From Rana temporaria (taxonomy: Eukaryota > Chordata > Amphibia > Anura > Ranidae): 64,000 nucleotides of DNA. The notes under the pieces are model-generated. The model saw only the letters and a list, made by a program, of their open reading frames with translations. It did no database searches and was not told the DNA's origin. Numbering within the stretch: position 1 is the stretch's first letter; every line of letters begins with the position of its first letter. The stretch is taken from assembly GCF_905171775.1 (NCBI RefSeq), contig NC_053489.1, forward strand, positions 390,871,483 to 390,935,482, in the 5' to 3' direction. Positions 31,702-41,441 of the stretch are shown here, piece after piece. A program made the position numbers and the translations under genes.

Positions 31702-32259
31702 ACCAGGTATTGGTACTTTTGGCAGTGTGAACAGGTGCCAAGTCCTGCTGGAAATTGAAATCAGCATCTCCATAAAGCTGATCAGCCGAGGGAAGCATGA
31801 AGTGCTTTAGAATTTCCTGGTAGAGGGCTGCGCGGACTTTGAACTTGATAAAACAGTGGACCAACACCATTAGATGACATGGCAACCCCAAATCATCACT
31901 GACTATGGAAACTTCCCACTGGACCTCATGCAACTTGGATTCTATGCCTCTCCAGTTTTCCTCCAGACTCTGGAACCTTGATTTACTGTCATCCGAAAAG
32001 AGGACTTTGGACTACTGAGCAACAGTCCAGTCCTTTTTCTCCTTAGCCCAGGTAATACATTTCTAACATTGTCTCTGGATCAGGAGTGGCGTAACACAAG
32101 GAATGCGACAGTTGTAGCCCAAGTCCTGGATATGTCTGTGTGTGGTGGCTCTTCAAGCACTGACACCAGCCATAGTCCACTCCTTGTGAATCTCCCCCAA
32201 ATTCTTGAATGGGCTTTACTTCACAATCCTCTCAAGGCTGCATTAATCCCTGTTGCTTT

Positions 32260-32600
32260 TTTCATTAGCGTTTTTAGTGCTTTGCCACGTTTATGTTTTT
32301 TAGCCAGAAAACACATCTGCTATTTTTAACTATCTCTTGAGTCTCAAAAATACTCATAAATGCCAGAAAGCCAAGATTTTCAGCATTAGAGTGTTTTTTC
32401 CAGCTGAAAAACTCTTCAAATGCAGTATTTCTGTTTTATTTTTTCCAGCCTGAAAACACCCCTGCCAAAAAAATGCTGATAAAAGCCTATGTATGCATGG
32501 ACAGGCTGAGGAGTTCACTGGCTGCAAAAAAAAAAAAAAAAACGCCTGAGGCCAAAAACAGCAGCTGTAAAAACATCCAGTGTGCATGAGGCCTTAGAGT
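32260..32600. repeat. Probable inverted-repeat MITE truncating Tc1-B
   Basis: Sequence of the form TTAGCCAGAAAACAC ... CAGTGTGCATGAGGCCTTAG appears between the end of recognisable Tc1-B sequence and unassigned DNA. It resembles the ends of the 'GTGTGAAAGG' families but lacks clear boundaries. Confidence 0.4.
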
Positions 32601-34704
32601 GGCAAGTCAACAAGGACCTTACACTGGTGATCAGGAGCCCAAACTGCCTAGACGTTTTCAAAGAATTAGAAAGCCTCCTTTCTACTCCAAGTGTGATGTA
32701 AATGTAATGTAACTGAAATAATAGTACTGTTTTGTGATAACAAATTAGGACATAAAAAAAATGCGCTGATCAATGTATAAATTACACTGGCAGGGAAAGG
32801 GGTTAACACGGGGGGGATCAAGGGGTTATCTGTGTTCCCTGGGTGTGTTCTAACTGTGTGGTGGATAGGCTTACTGGTACAACACAGAGATCACTGTTCC
32901 TGATCAAAAATGGTCGCGTAGCCAGTTAATGATGCCATGAGCATTCCTGCAGTTTTGTTAAATGTGGCTGTGGAGCAGGGAATATCCGGGCTGTAGCTGA
33001 CTGGGTGCCATTTTGGCAGGAGTTACAATGTGCATCCCTACTTAGAACACTGCATGTACAGTCTTTTATTGAGATGTATTCAGGGGCTTAGGCAAAAAAT
33101 GCCAAAAGCCAAAAAAAATGGCAGTTTAAAGTGTTGCTAAACGCACAACAGTACAATCAGTCTGTATATACAGTAGAGCATGCTTGTTATACTCACTGTG
33201 GAACCTAAGGGGTTAATCCTCTGCATTGTGTAAAAAGGCTGCTTGATCTTGTATGCACTGATCCTCCTCTTCTTCCACTGACTCCAAAACATGTCCGGAT
33301 AAGACAGAGCCTTTGGAGTCAGGCTGCACATGCTCAGTTTGGTGTGTATTGCTAGAGAGGTTTTTTTTTTCTTGGGAGAGTGCATATGATCAGCACAGGG
33401 CCAATCAGCCCTGTCCAGACATGTCCAGACAGAGGTTCTGGAGCCCTGCAGCCTCATAGGACAGCTCTGTGCAGTATGAAAACTCTTCCTACAAGCTTCA
33501 CAAGGAACAGATAGAAGTCACATGACTGCTATACACGGCTGATGAGAAAATGTATTTTGCAGTTTATATTTACTAAAATAATTGCATTTCCATGTTCTGT
33601 GTACAGTGGGAGACCAGATATAGTAAATACAGGGTCCTGGGTTTAGTACACACTGACCATTATAAAAATGGCAGTAGCGTTTGCTGTGTAAGAATTAATG
33701 GCACCGTATCTGCAAATAGCATGCAGAGAGGAGGAGAAAACCAGGAGGAGAAAACCAGAAGGAGGTGTTGGCCCGTCTGTATACAGGAGATAACACAGAA
33801 CACAGTTTGATTACCCACCCCACAGAGAGACAACAGGCTGCAACACTGATCAGTACAATGACATGACAGGGAGCATTACCCCATCCACCACAATTATGTG
33901 GATAGGAGAATCAGTTCAGTTTTTTTGCTCAGTACTCTTGTAATCTACTAAAATTAGGGTGAATCCAACATATCTTTTCTTACAACTGATATGTAGCAAC
34001 AGTGTTTAAAGGAGGAAATTGTAAGGAGGGGCCATAGATATAATCTGAATGTGCAATCTGAGCAATCTTTTTTAGGTTTGATCTCAAATATTTTGTGTGA
34101 GGTCTTCCAAAGCAGTTCATTTAATGTACAGTATATGCAGTCGGGTAGAACCTTACACTATACAGTAGTTGGAAAATTAAAATGAAATTATAAACTCAGA
34201 TTCCAACTTGCAGTGACAGCTTTCTAAACTTCTTAAAGCAGACCTTCAGTGATTTTTTCAACTTTCCATCTATTAAATCTTCTGCCCATCACCCGCCTAC
34301 CTCCAATGGGCTAAAAAAAAAAAACAAGAGGATCTGTCCCCTTCCGTCTGGGCGGAGAGGGCCCGTAGAGTAGAGTGGGCTGTGTCTGTGTCTACTCTGC
34401 ATATGCAGAGTGGACATGGACCTGTCATCCACCCGCTTCGTTCATTCTGGCCCGTGACCGGTTCCCAAGTCACTTAAGTGGCCCTCACTCTTCAAAAGCT
34501 TGGGCAACCCTGCTCTAGGGGATGAAGAATAAGGCGTAATATCTTACTCCTTGTGCCCAGGGCTGTCTTAATGAGAGGGCACACCTGGGCTCTGCCCAGG
34601 GGCCCCAGCTGCATGGGGGGCCCCCTGCACTTTCCCCAAAGCAGCTGGTCCTTGAGCCCACGCTGCCCCGAAATTGGGGGGCCCCATGATGCCACTTGAT
34701 CGTC
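32601..34704. other. Interval without recognised gene
   Basis: A partial TTAA-family fragment (about 32735-32960, with GGGTGTGTTCTAACTGTG as in 28240-28300 and 47835-47870) and simple A/T runs are visible. No exon, RNA gene or transposase remnant could be supported in the remaining sequence. Confidence 0.45.
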
Positions 34705-35212
34705 CCCTAGTGTTAACCCCTTTCCTGTCAGTGTCATTTATACAGTAATCAGTGCATTTTTATAGCACTGATCGCTGTATAAATGTCACTGGTCCCAAAA
34801 AAGTGTTAAAAGTGTCCAATCTGTCTGCCGCAATGTCGCAGTCCTGTTAAAAATCACTGATCGCCGCCATTACTAGTAAAAATAAAAAACGTTTGCACAA
34901 AACCAATCAATATACACTTATATATGTAGTAGAATACACATCGGCCTAAACTTATGAAGAAATCAGTTTATTTTTTTATTTTTGTGGGGGATATTTTTCA
35001 TAGCAAAAAGTAAAAAAATATTGCTATTTTTTTAAGTTGGCAGTCCTTTTTTGTTTATAGCGCAAAAAATAAAAAGCGAAGAGGTGATCAAATACCACCA
35101 AAAGAAAGCTCTATTTGGGGGAAAAAAGGACATACATTTTGTTTGGGTACAGCGTCGCACGACCGCGCAATTAAAATTACACACTACCGTATCACAAAAA
35201 ATGGCCTGGTCA

Positions 35213-36322
35213 TTAACCACTTAGGCCGTGTACACACGGGCAAACATGTACGATGAAACCGGTCCGCCGGACCGTTTTCACTGTACATGTCTGCCCGGGG
35301 ATTTCTGTACGATGGCTGTACTAACCATCGTACAGAAATCCGCACATAAACAATACGCGGGGCGTGTCCGCGGTATCGCCGCGACGATGACGCAGTGTCA
35401 CCGCGACAATGACGCGGCAACGTGGGTGGGCCTGCCAGTTAAATGCTTCCACGCATGCGTCGAAGTCATTCGACGCATGCGAGGGATGGCGGGCGCTCGG
35501 ACATGTACGGTAGGTCTGTACAGACGACCGAACATGTCCGAGCGGGCAGGATTCCAGCGGACTGTTTTAAAACAAGTCCAGGAATATTTGTCCGCTGGGA
35601 AAAGGCCCGGCGGGCAAATGTTTGCTGGAATCCTGCACGCTCGGGCCTACACACGACCGAACATGTCTGCTGAAACTGGCCCGCAGACCAGTTTCAGCAG
35701 ACATGTTTGGTCGTGTGTACGGGGCCTAAACAACCGAGGACGTCCATGGACGTCCTCGACTTTTTGTGGTGATATCTGAATGATGCCTGCAGTTACAGGC
35801 ATCATTCAGATATCACCGTTCTAACCTGGCGATTCTCTGCACGATAAGAATGATCAAAGGTATTGTCGCTTGCGTTAGAGCGTGTGCAACAATTCTAGCA
35901 CTAGACCTCCTCTGTAACTTGAAAATAGTAACCTGTAAAAAAAATTTAAGCGTCGCCTATAGAGATTTTTAAGTACCGAAGTTTGGCGCCATTCCATGAG
36001 TGTGCGCAATTTTAAAGCATGACATGTTAGGCATCTGTTTACTCGGCGAAACATCATCTTTCACATTATACAAAAAAATTGGGCTAACTTTACTGTTTTG
36101 TTATTTTTTAATTCATGAAACAAAAAAAGGCGCTTGAAAAATTATTGCGCAAATACCGTGCGAGAAAAAAAGTTGCAATGACCGCCATTTTATTCCCTAG
36201 GGTGTCTGCTAAAAAAAATATATATAATGTTTGGGGGTTCTGATTAATTTTCTAGCAAAAAAATTTAGATTTCTACATGAAGGAGAGAAGTGCCAAAATA
36301 GGCCCGGTGGTCAAGTGGTTAA
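35213..36322. mobile_element. TTAA family, copy 4, inserted inside copy 3
   Basis: TTAA at 35213-35216 and 36319-36322; ends TTAACCACTTA and CAAGTGGTTAA. A GTACACACG MITE (35221-35729) interrupts it near its left end. The interior includes a palindrome around 35765-35815 (ATATCTGAATGATGCCTG and its reverse complement). Confidence 0.82.
35221..35729. mobile_element. GTACACACG-terminus MITE, copy 7
   Basis: The inverted ends TTAGGCCGTGTACACACG and CGTGTGTACGGGGCCTAA contain repeated ACATGT and GAACATGTC motifs and a CGACGCATGCG segment. It is nested in TTAA copy 4. Non-coding despite open stretches. Confidence 0.85.
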
Positions 36323-36639
36323 GGAGGTAAATCCTTCCGGGGCTAAAGTGGTTGGTTTTAGGGGACCGGTCACATGGTTAGAGGGAGTCTGCTGGAGTAA
36401 AGTAAGTATTATATTTCACGCCTCGTCCCCTACAGTTAGTAATCGTTTAACCCTTGTGTGGGGGTGCCCCAGTGCAATGGTGTTTTTTTTTGTTGAGCAC
36501 GGGACACTTTTGTAAAACTATTTTATTCTGCTAACTTTGTCTGATTAATACATGTAAATGTACATATTTTTCTCCACAATTACACGTAGATTAAGTTGTC
36601 CAACAACTGTGACAAGGTTTGGGAAAACTCATTACACTA

Positions 36640-38060
36640 TCAAGGGTGTTTAAGCACTTACCTACAGGGCGCTTTCACCCACTTCCTGCCCAGGCCATTT
36701 TTCAGCTTTCAGCACTGTTGCACTTTGAATGACAATTGCGCGGTCATGCTACGCTGTAACCACATTAATTTTTTATCATTTTCTTCACACAAATAGAGCT
36801 CTCTTTTGGTGGTATTTAACCACTTAAGGACCACCTAACGCCGATATAGGTTGGCAGAATGGCATGGCTGGGCACAGGCACGTACATGTACGTTGCCTTT
36901 AAGAGCCCAGCCGTGGGTCGCGCGCCCCGCCTGCGCGCACACGCGACCCGGTCCGAAGCTCCGTAACCGCGGCTGTGTCCAGAGATCGGTCACAGGAGCT
37001 GAAGAACGGGGAGAGGTGTGTGTAAACACAGCTTCCCCGTTCTTCACAGTGGCAGTGTCATTGATTGTTTGTTCCCTGATATAGGGAAAGACAATCAATG
37101 ACGTCACACGTCCAGCCCCGCCCCCCTACAGTTAGAAACACATATGAGGTCACACTTAACCCCTACAGCGCCCCCTAGTGTTTAACTCCTAAACTGCAAT
37201 GGTCATTTTCACAGTAATAAATGCATTTTTATAGCAGTTTTTGCTGTGAAAATGACAATGGTCTCAAAAATGTGTAAAAATTGTCCGATGTGTCCGCCAT
37301 AATGTCGCAGTCACAAAAAAAAAAAATCGCTGATCACCGCCATTAGTAGTAAAAAAAAAAAATATTAATAAAAATGCCATAAAACTATTCCCCATTTTGT
37401 AAATGCTATAAATTTTGCGCAAACCAATCGTTAAACGCTTATTTTTTAACAAAAATAGGTAGAAGAATACGTATCGGGCTAAACTGAGGAAAAAAAACGT
37501 TTTTTTATATCTTTTTTGGGGATATTTATTATAGCAAAAAGTAAAAAATATTGTTTTTTTTTCTCAAAATTGTCGCTCTATTTTTATTTGTAGCGCAAAA
37601 AATAAAAACCACAGAGGTGATCAAATACCACCAAAAGAAAGCTCCATTTGTGGGAAAAAAAGGACGCCAATTTTGTTTGGGAGCCACGTCATACGACCGC
37701 GCAATTGTCAGTTAAAGCAACGCAGTGCCGAATCTCAAAAAGGGGCAAGGTCCTTAACCTGCATATTGGTCTGGTCTTAAGTGGTTAATCACTGCTGGGA
37801 TTTAAATAAAACATTTTTTAAATGTTTTTCTTATTTTCAGAAATAAGTAATTTTTCTCTTTAAATGATGTGCGCTGGTGAGGCGGCACTGATAGGCTGCA
37901 CTAATGGGCACTGGTGAAGTGGCACTTATAGGCACTGATTAGGTGGCACTGATGAGGAGGCACTAATATTCTGCAACTTATGGGCAATGATATGTGGCAC
38001 TGGTGGGCAGCACTAATGGGCATTGATGGGTGGCACTGATGGGTGTGTGTATAAAAGGTC
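36640..38060. repeat. TTAA-family copy (outer) with TTAA copy 5 inside, ending in a GGCACTGAT minisatellite
   Basis: The outer copy runs CCCACTTCCTGCCCAGGCC (about 36680) to GGTGGTATTTAA at 36819 and resumes at 37785 with TTAATCACTGCTGGGATTT. A degenerate tandem array of GGCACTGATxGG / GGCACTAATGGG units then occupies about 37870-38045. The same motif array occurs in the unrelated hAT element at 14990-15215. Confidence 0.7.
36816..37788. mobile_element. TTAA family (CCACTTAAGG type), copy 5
   Basis: TTAA at 36816-36819 and 37785-37788. It starts TTAACCACTTAAGGACC and ends GGTCTTAAGTGGTTAA. It carries the GTGTGTAAACACAGCTTCCC-type palindrome and the core CCACCAAAAGAAAGCTCC (about 37627-37645). 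It is inserted in an internal TTAA of another copy of the same family. Confidence 0.85.
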
Positions 38061-38128
38061 AATACGTTTCTGGACTCCTGACAGACCTTTTCATCCAGTG
38101 CTGCACTAAGGTTTCTGGATTCTGAGTC

Positions 38129-38938
38129 ATGGGGAAAGCAAAAGAATTGTCAAAGGATCTGCGGGAAAAGGTAGGTGAACTGTATAAAACAGGAAAGGGA
38201 TATAAAGAGATATCCAAGGAATTGAGAATGCCAATCAGCTGTGTTCAAACTCTAATCAAGAAGTGGAAAATGAGGGAAACCAAACCACGGTCAGGTAGAC
38301 CAACTATAATTTCAGCCACAACTGCCAGGAAAATTGTTCGGTTGCAAAGAAAAACCCACAAATAACTTCAGGTGAAATACAGCACTCCCTGAAAACATGT
38401 GGTGTGGCTGTTTTAAGATGGTCAAGTCACCAGAAGAAAGCCATTACTATGCAAATGCCACAAAATATCCAGCCTATAATACACCAAACCGCACAAGTCT
38501 CAAACCTTCTGGGACAAAGTCATTTGGAATAATGAGACCAAAATTGAGCTTTTTGCGCACAACCATTCCTACTGTGAAACACGGGAGGTGGATCGTTGTT
38601 TTGGAAATGTGTGAGCTACAAAGGCACAGGGAATTTAGTCACAATTTATGGCAAGATGAATGCAGTATGTTATCAAAAAATACTGGAGGAACATTTGCAT
38701 TCATCAGCCAGGAAGCTGTGCATGGGACGTACTTGGACATTCCAACATGACAATGATCCAAAACACAAGGCCAAGTCGGCCTGTCATTGGCTACAGCAGA
38801 ATAAAGTGAAGGTTCTGAAGTGGCCATCTCAGTCTCCTGACCTCCATATCATTGAGCCACTCTGGGGAGATCTCAAACGTGCAGTTCATGCAAGCCTCAT
38901 CCACAAATTCCACAAAAGACTTCAAGCTATCATTAATG
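38129..38938 (+). pseudogene. Tc1-type transposase of element D, with stops and frameshifts
   Basis: The N-terminus MGKAKELSKDLREKVGELYK with a helix-turn-helix and a SGRPTI linker is readable to a TAA at about 38363. Downstream, fragments in other frames include the first catalytic region near 38530-38570 (badly altered), HDNDPKHKAKSA for the second Asp and SQSPDLHIIEPLWGDLKRAV for the Glu. The C-terminus is cut by the MITE at 38940. The gene is clearly dead. Confidence 0.82.
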
Positions 38939-38939
38939 T

Positions 38940-39337
38940 TAAGGCCCCTTTCACACTGGGGCGGGAGGTGCGGTGGCAGTAAAGCGCCGCTATATTTAGC
39001 GGCATTTTATCGTTGGAATTGCATCGGCATTCGGCCGCTAGCGGTGCGGTTTTACCCCCCACTAGCGACCGAAAAAGGGTTAATACTGCCGGCAATGCGC
39101 CTCTGCAGAGGCGCATTGCCGGAAGTATAGCCAAAGTTTCCCATTGCTTTCAATGGGAAGGAGAGGTGGAGGAGCGGTAAACACATTTTCACCGCTCCAA
39201 AAGATGTGGCTAGCAGGACTTTTGGAGCGGTCTGCTAGCGCACTGGAGAAACAGCAGCCAATGTTTCAGGTCAGTTTGCAGGCGCTATTTTCAGTGCAAT
39301 AGCGCCTGCAAACCGCCCCAGTGTGAAAGGGGTCTAA
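38940..39337. mobile_element. GGCCCCTTTCACACTG MITE, copy 2
   Basis: The inverted ends TAAGGCCCCTTTCACACTGG and CCAGTGTGAAAGGGGTCTAA enclose a GC-rich interior with palindromic GCGCCTCTGCAGAGGCGC. It interrupts the Tc1 element D transposase. Confidence 0.82.
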
Positions 39338-39473
39338 AGGGAGCAATACACAGTATTAAGAACTGGGGTATGTAAACTATTGATCGGGGTCAGTTGGGTA
39401 GTTTCTGTTGTCATTATGATTTAAAAATAGTAAACACAGTTGATTTATAATAAATGGCTTCAGCCAAACTCTG

Positions 39474-39890
39474 ATGCCGTGTACACACGATCGGTTAAAC
39501 CGATGAGAATGGTCTGATGGACCGTTTTCATCGGTCCAAACCGATCGTGTGTGGGCGCCATTGGTTATATAACCATCGGTTAAAAAAATGCCAACTTTTT
39601 TTAAATGTAACTGATGGATTCCTAACCGATGGGAAAAAACTAATCGTTAGTAGGCACAACCATCGGTTAAAAATCCACGCATGCTCAGACTCAAGTCGAC
39701 ACATGCTTGGAAGCATTGAACTTCGTTTTTTTCAGCACGTCGTTGTGTTTTACGTCACCGCGTTCTGACACGATCGTTTTTTTAACCGATGGTGTGTACG
39801 CACGACTGACCGGCAGCTTCATCGGTTTACCGATGAAAACGGTCCATCAGACCATTCTCATCGGATGGACCGATCGTGTGTATGCGGCAT
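39474..39890. mobile_element. GTACACACG-terminus MITE, copy 8
   Basis: The inverted ends ATGCCGTGTACACACGATCG and CGATCGTGTGTATGCGGCAT enclose about 415 bp, with ACCGATCGTGTGTGGGCGCC-type subrepeats. It is inserted in the 3' part of Tc1 element D. Confidence 0.85.
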
Positions 39891-40027
39891 AACCATGAGT
39901 GAAAGAAATGTTTTTGTGTTATTATTTATATTCTCAGAAAAATGGACAAGAAATTATAAATTCTGCCAGGGTATGTAAACCTATGAGCACAACTGTATTT
40001 ACACTGAGGGTTTTATACACACTACTG

Positions 40028-40175
40028 TAGGGATCCTCAAACTACGGCCCTCCAGCTGTTGTGGAACTACACCTCCCATGGGGCATTGTAAAACTCTGAC
40101 ATTCACAGACACGACTAGGCATGATGGGAATTGTAGTTCCTGAAAACCTGGAGGGCCATAGTTTGAAGACCCCTG
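40028..40175. mobile_element. 148-bp hAT MITE, (C)AGGGATCCTCAAAC family, copy 1
   Basis: TAGGGATCCTCAAACTACGG and GTTTGAAGACCCCTG are inverted ends. A perfect 8-bp duplication CACTACTG flanks it (40020-40027, 40176-40183). The same 148-bp element occurs at 50220-50367. Confidence 0.93.
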
Positions 40176-40361
40176 CACTACTGCATTGCAATTACGTGTG
40201 TTCAAATGTGCATTTTACCTGCAAGTTACCACAACACACATAACTAAATGTAGTACATTACACTGATCTGAACAGGTGCCATTGAAAAGAATGGCTGTGA
40301 CTTGTCATGTCCAACGTCGCATGGCAAGTTGCACAAGTGTGAATAGAATAGAATTGTCAAA

Positions 40362-40455
40362 GCTTAACTGAACAAGCTGAAGTTAGAGGCTGATTGGTTA
40401 CTGTGCATGGCTGCACCAGATTGTGTGCACACCAGTTTTAGTAAATCTGCCCCAT
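40362..40455. repeat. CTGGAGCGTGCAAAATCTGG-type MITE fragment
   Basis: CAAGCTGAAGTTAGAGGCTG, CTGCACCAGATT and CACCAGTTTTAGTAAATC match the family at 24126-24270 and 24673-25400. Only half of the element is present. Confidence 0.6.
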
Positions 40456-40734
40456 AGAAAACGATTGTTTTCTAAGTGCCATTGTAGTTACTTGCGTTTA
40501 TCCATGAAGAAAGACATTGGTAACTACACATAACCTAAACACTCCCTGAAAATACCATACTTTTGCCATAGTTGTTCTTTAACCCTTGAATTAGGGTTGT
40601 CCCGATACCACTTTTTTAGAACCGAGTACAAGTACCGATACTTTTTTTCATGTACTCGCCGATACCGAATACCGATACTTTTTTTTAATGTCATGTGACA
40701 GTTTTCAAACCACAATACAGACTAATGATATGAA

Positions 40735-41357
40735 GAATGTCCCTTACATTGGTGATCAGTGAGAAGAATGTCCCTTACATTGGTGATCAGTGGGAAGAAT
40801 GTTCCTTACATTGGTGATCAGTGGGAAGGATGTCCCTTACATTGGTGGTCAGTGAGAAGAATGCCCCTTACATTGGTGATCAGTGGGAAGAATGTCCCCT
40901 TCATTGGTGGTCAGTGGGAAGAATGTCCCCTGCATTGGTGGTCAGTGGGAATAATGTCCCTTACATTGGTGGTCAGTGGGAAGAATATCCCCTGCATTGG
41001 TGATCAGTGTGAAGAATGTCCCCTGCATTGGTGGTCAGTGGGAAGAATGTCCCCTGCATTGGTGGTCAGTGGAAAGAATGTCCCCTGCATTGGTGGTCAG
41101 TGGGAAGAATGTCCCCTGCATTGGTGATCAGTGGGAAGAATGTCCCCTTCATTGGTGGTCAGTGGGAAGAATGTCCCCTGCATTGGTGGTCAGTGGGAAT
41201 AATGTCCCTTACATTGGTGGTCAGTGGGAAGAATATCCCCTGCATTGGTGATCAGTGTGAAGAATGTCCCCTGCATTGGTGGTCAGTGGGAAGAATGTCC
41301 CCTGCATTGGTGATCAGTGGGAAGAATGTTCCTTACATTGGTGATCAGTGGGAAGAA
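40735..41357 (+). repeat. 31-bp minisatellite, left half (about 20 units)
   Basis: The unit GTGGGAAGAATGTCCCC then TGCATTGGTGGTCA is 31 bp, with common variants (TTACATT, TTCATT, GATCA for GGTCA). A higher-order duplication is visible: the rare variant AATAATG occurs at 40950 and 41198, 248 bp (8 units) apart, followed by the same order of variants. The unit lacks stops in the plus frames, producing spurious open frames of the form IGGQWEECPLHWWSVGRMSPALVV. Confidence 0.93.
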
Positions 41358-41441
41358 GGAGGAGGACACACCCTAGGAGCTCTCTGAGAGAACCAACCCT
41401 TTTCAAGCCTGGGCCTTGCCTGCTAGCTTGGCCCAGGAATA

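Larger units (their letters stand above)
26250..32258 (-). mobile_element. Tc1/mariner element B (decayed), host to many nested insertions
   Basis: Family sequence appears in pieces on the minus strand. 26250-26336 is a terminal region with AATATTTCAGTAATTCAATT-like sequence. 29421-29531 resumes with GATATATTTCAAGCATTTCT and TTCAGTATTTCAGAAAA. 30174-30474 encodes, in reverse, the transposase C-terminus (NPIENLW, then MSRRINAVIHAKGAPTKYW-like). 31702-32258 encodes the middle of the transposase on the minus strand. The gaps are filled by Tc1-A, a solo LTR and a TTAA MITE. Multiple stops are present. The far end is lost near 32258. Confidence 0.8.
34705..36352. mobile_element. TTAA family (CCACTTG), copy 3, interrupted by copy 4
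   Basis: Family sequence runs from about 34705 (GTGTTAACCCCTTTCCTGTC, then the core CCACCAAAAGAAAGCTC at about 35095) to TGGCCTGGTCATTAA at 35216. It resumes after copy 4 with GGAGGTAAATCCTTCCGGGG and ends in AAAGTGGTT at about 36352. The undisturbed family reads straight across this junction, for example at 49685-49709, so copy 4 inserted at an internal TTAA. Confidence 0.78.
38080..39995 (+). mobile_element. Tc1/mariner element D, 5'-truncated, split by two MITEs
   Basis: The transposase region (38129-38938) is followed by MITE 38940-39337, more element sequence (39338-39473, with GGGTATGTAAACTATTGATC), MITE 39474-39890, then the right end (39891-39995, GGGTATGTAAACCTATGAGCACAACTGTA). No matching left terminal repeat was found, so the 5' end is lost. 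Confidence 0.75.

Noticed and set aside
35228..35779. 183-codon plus-strand open frame
   Set aside because: Entirely within a GTACACACG MITE and its flanks; other copies of the family do not keep this frame.
40759..41387. Open frames of about 120 codons with repeating GGQWEECPLHW-type peptide
   Set aside because: Product of the 31-bp array read in all three frames; no start context, splice sites or family similarity.
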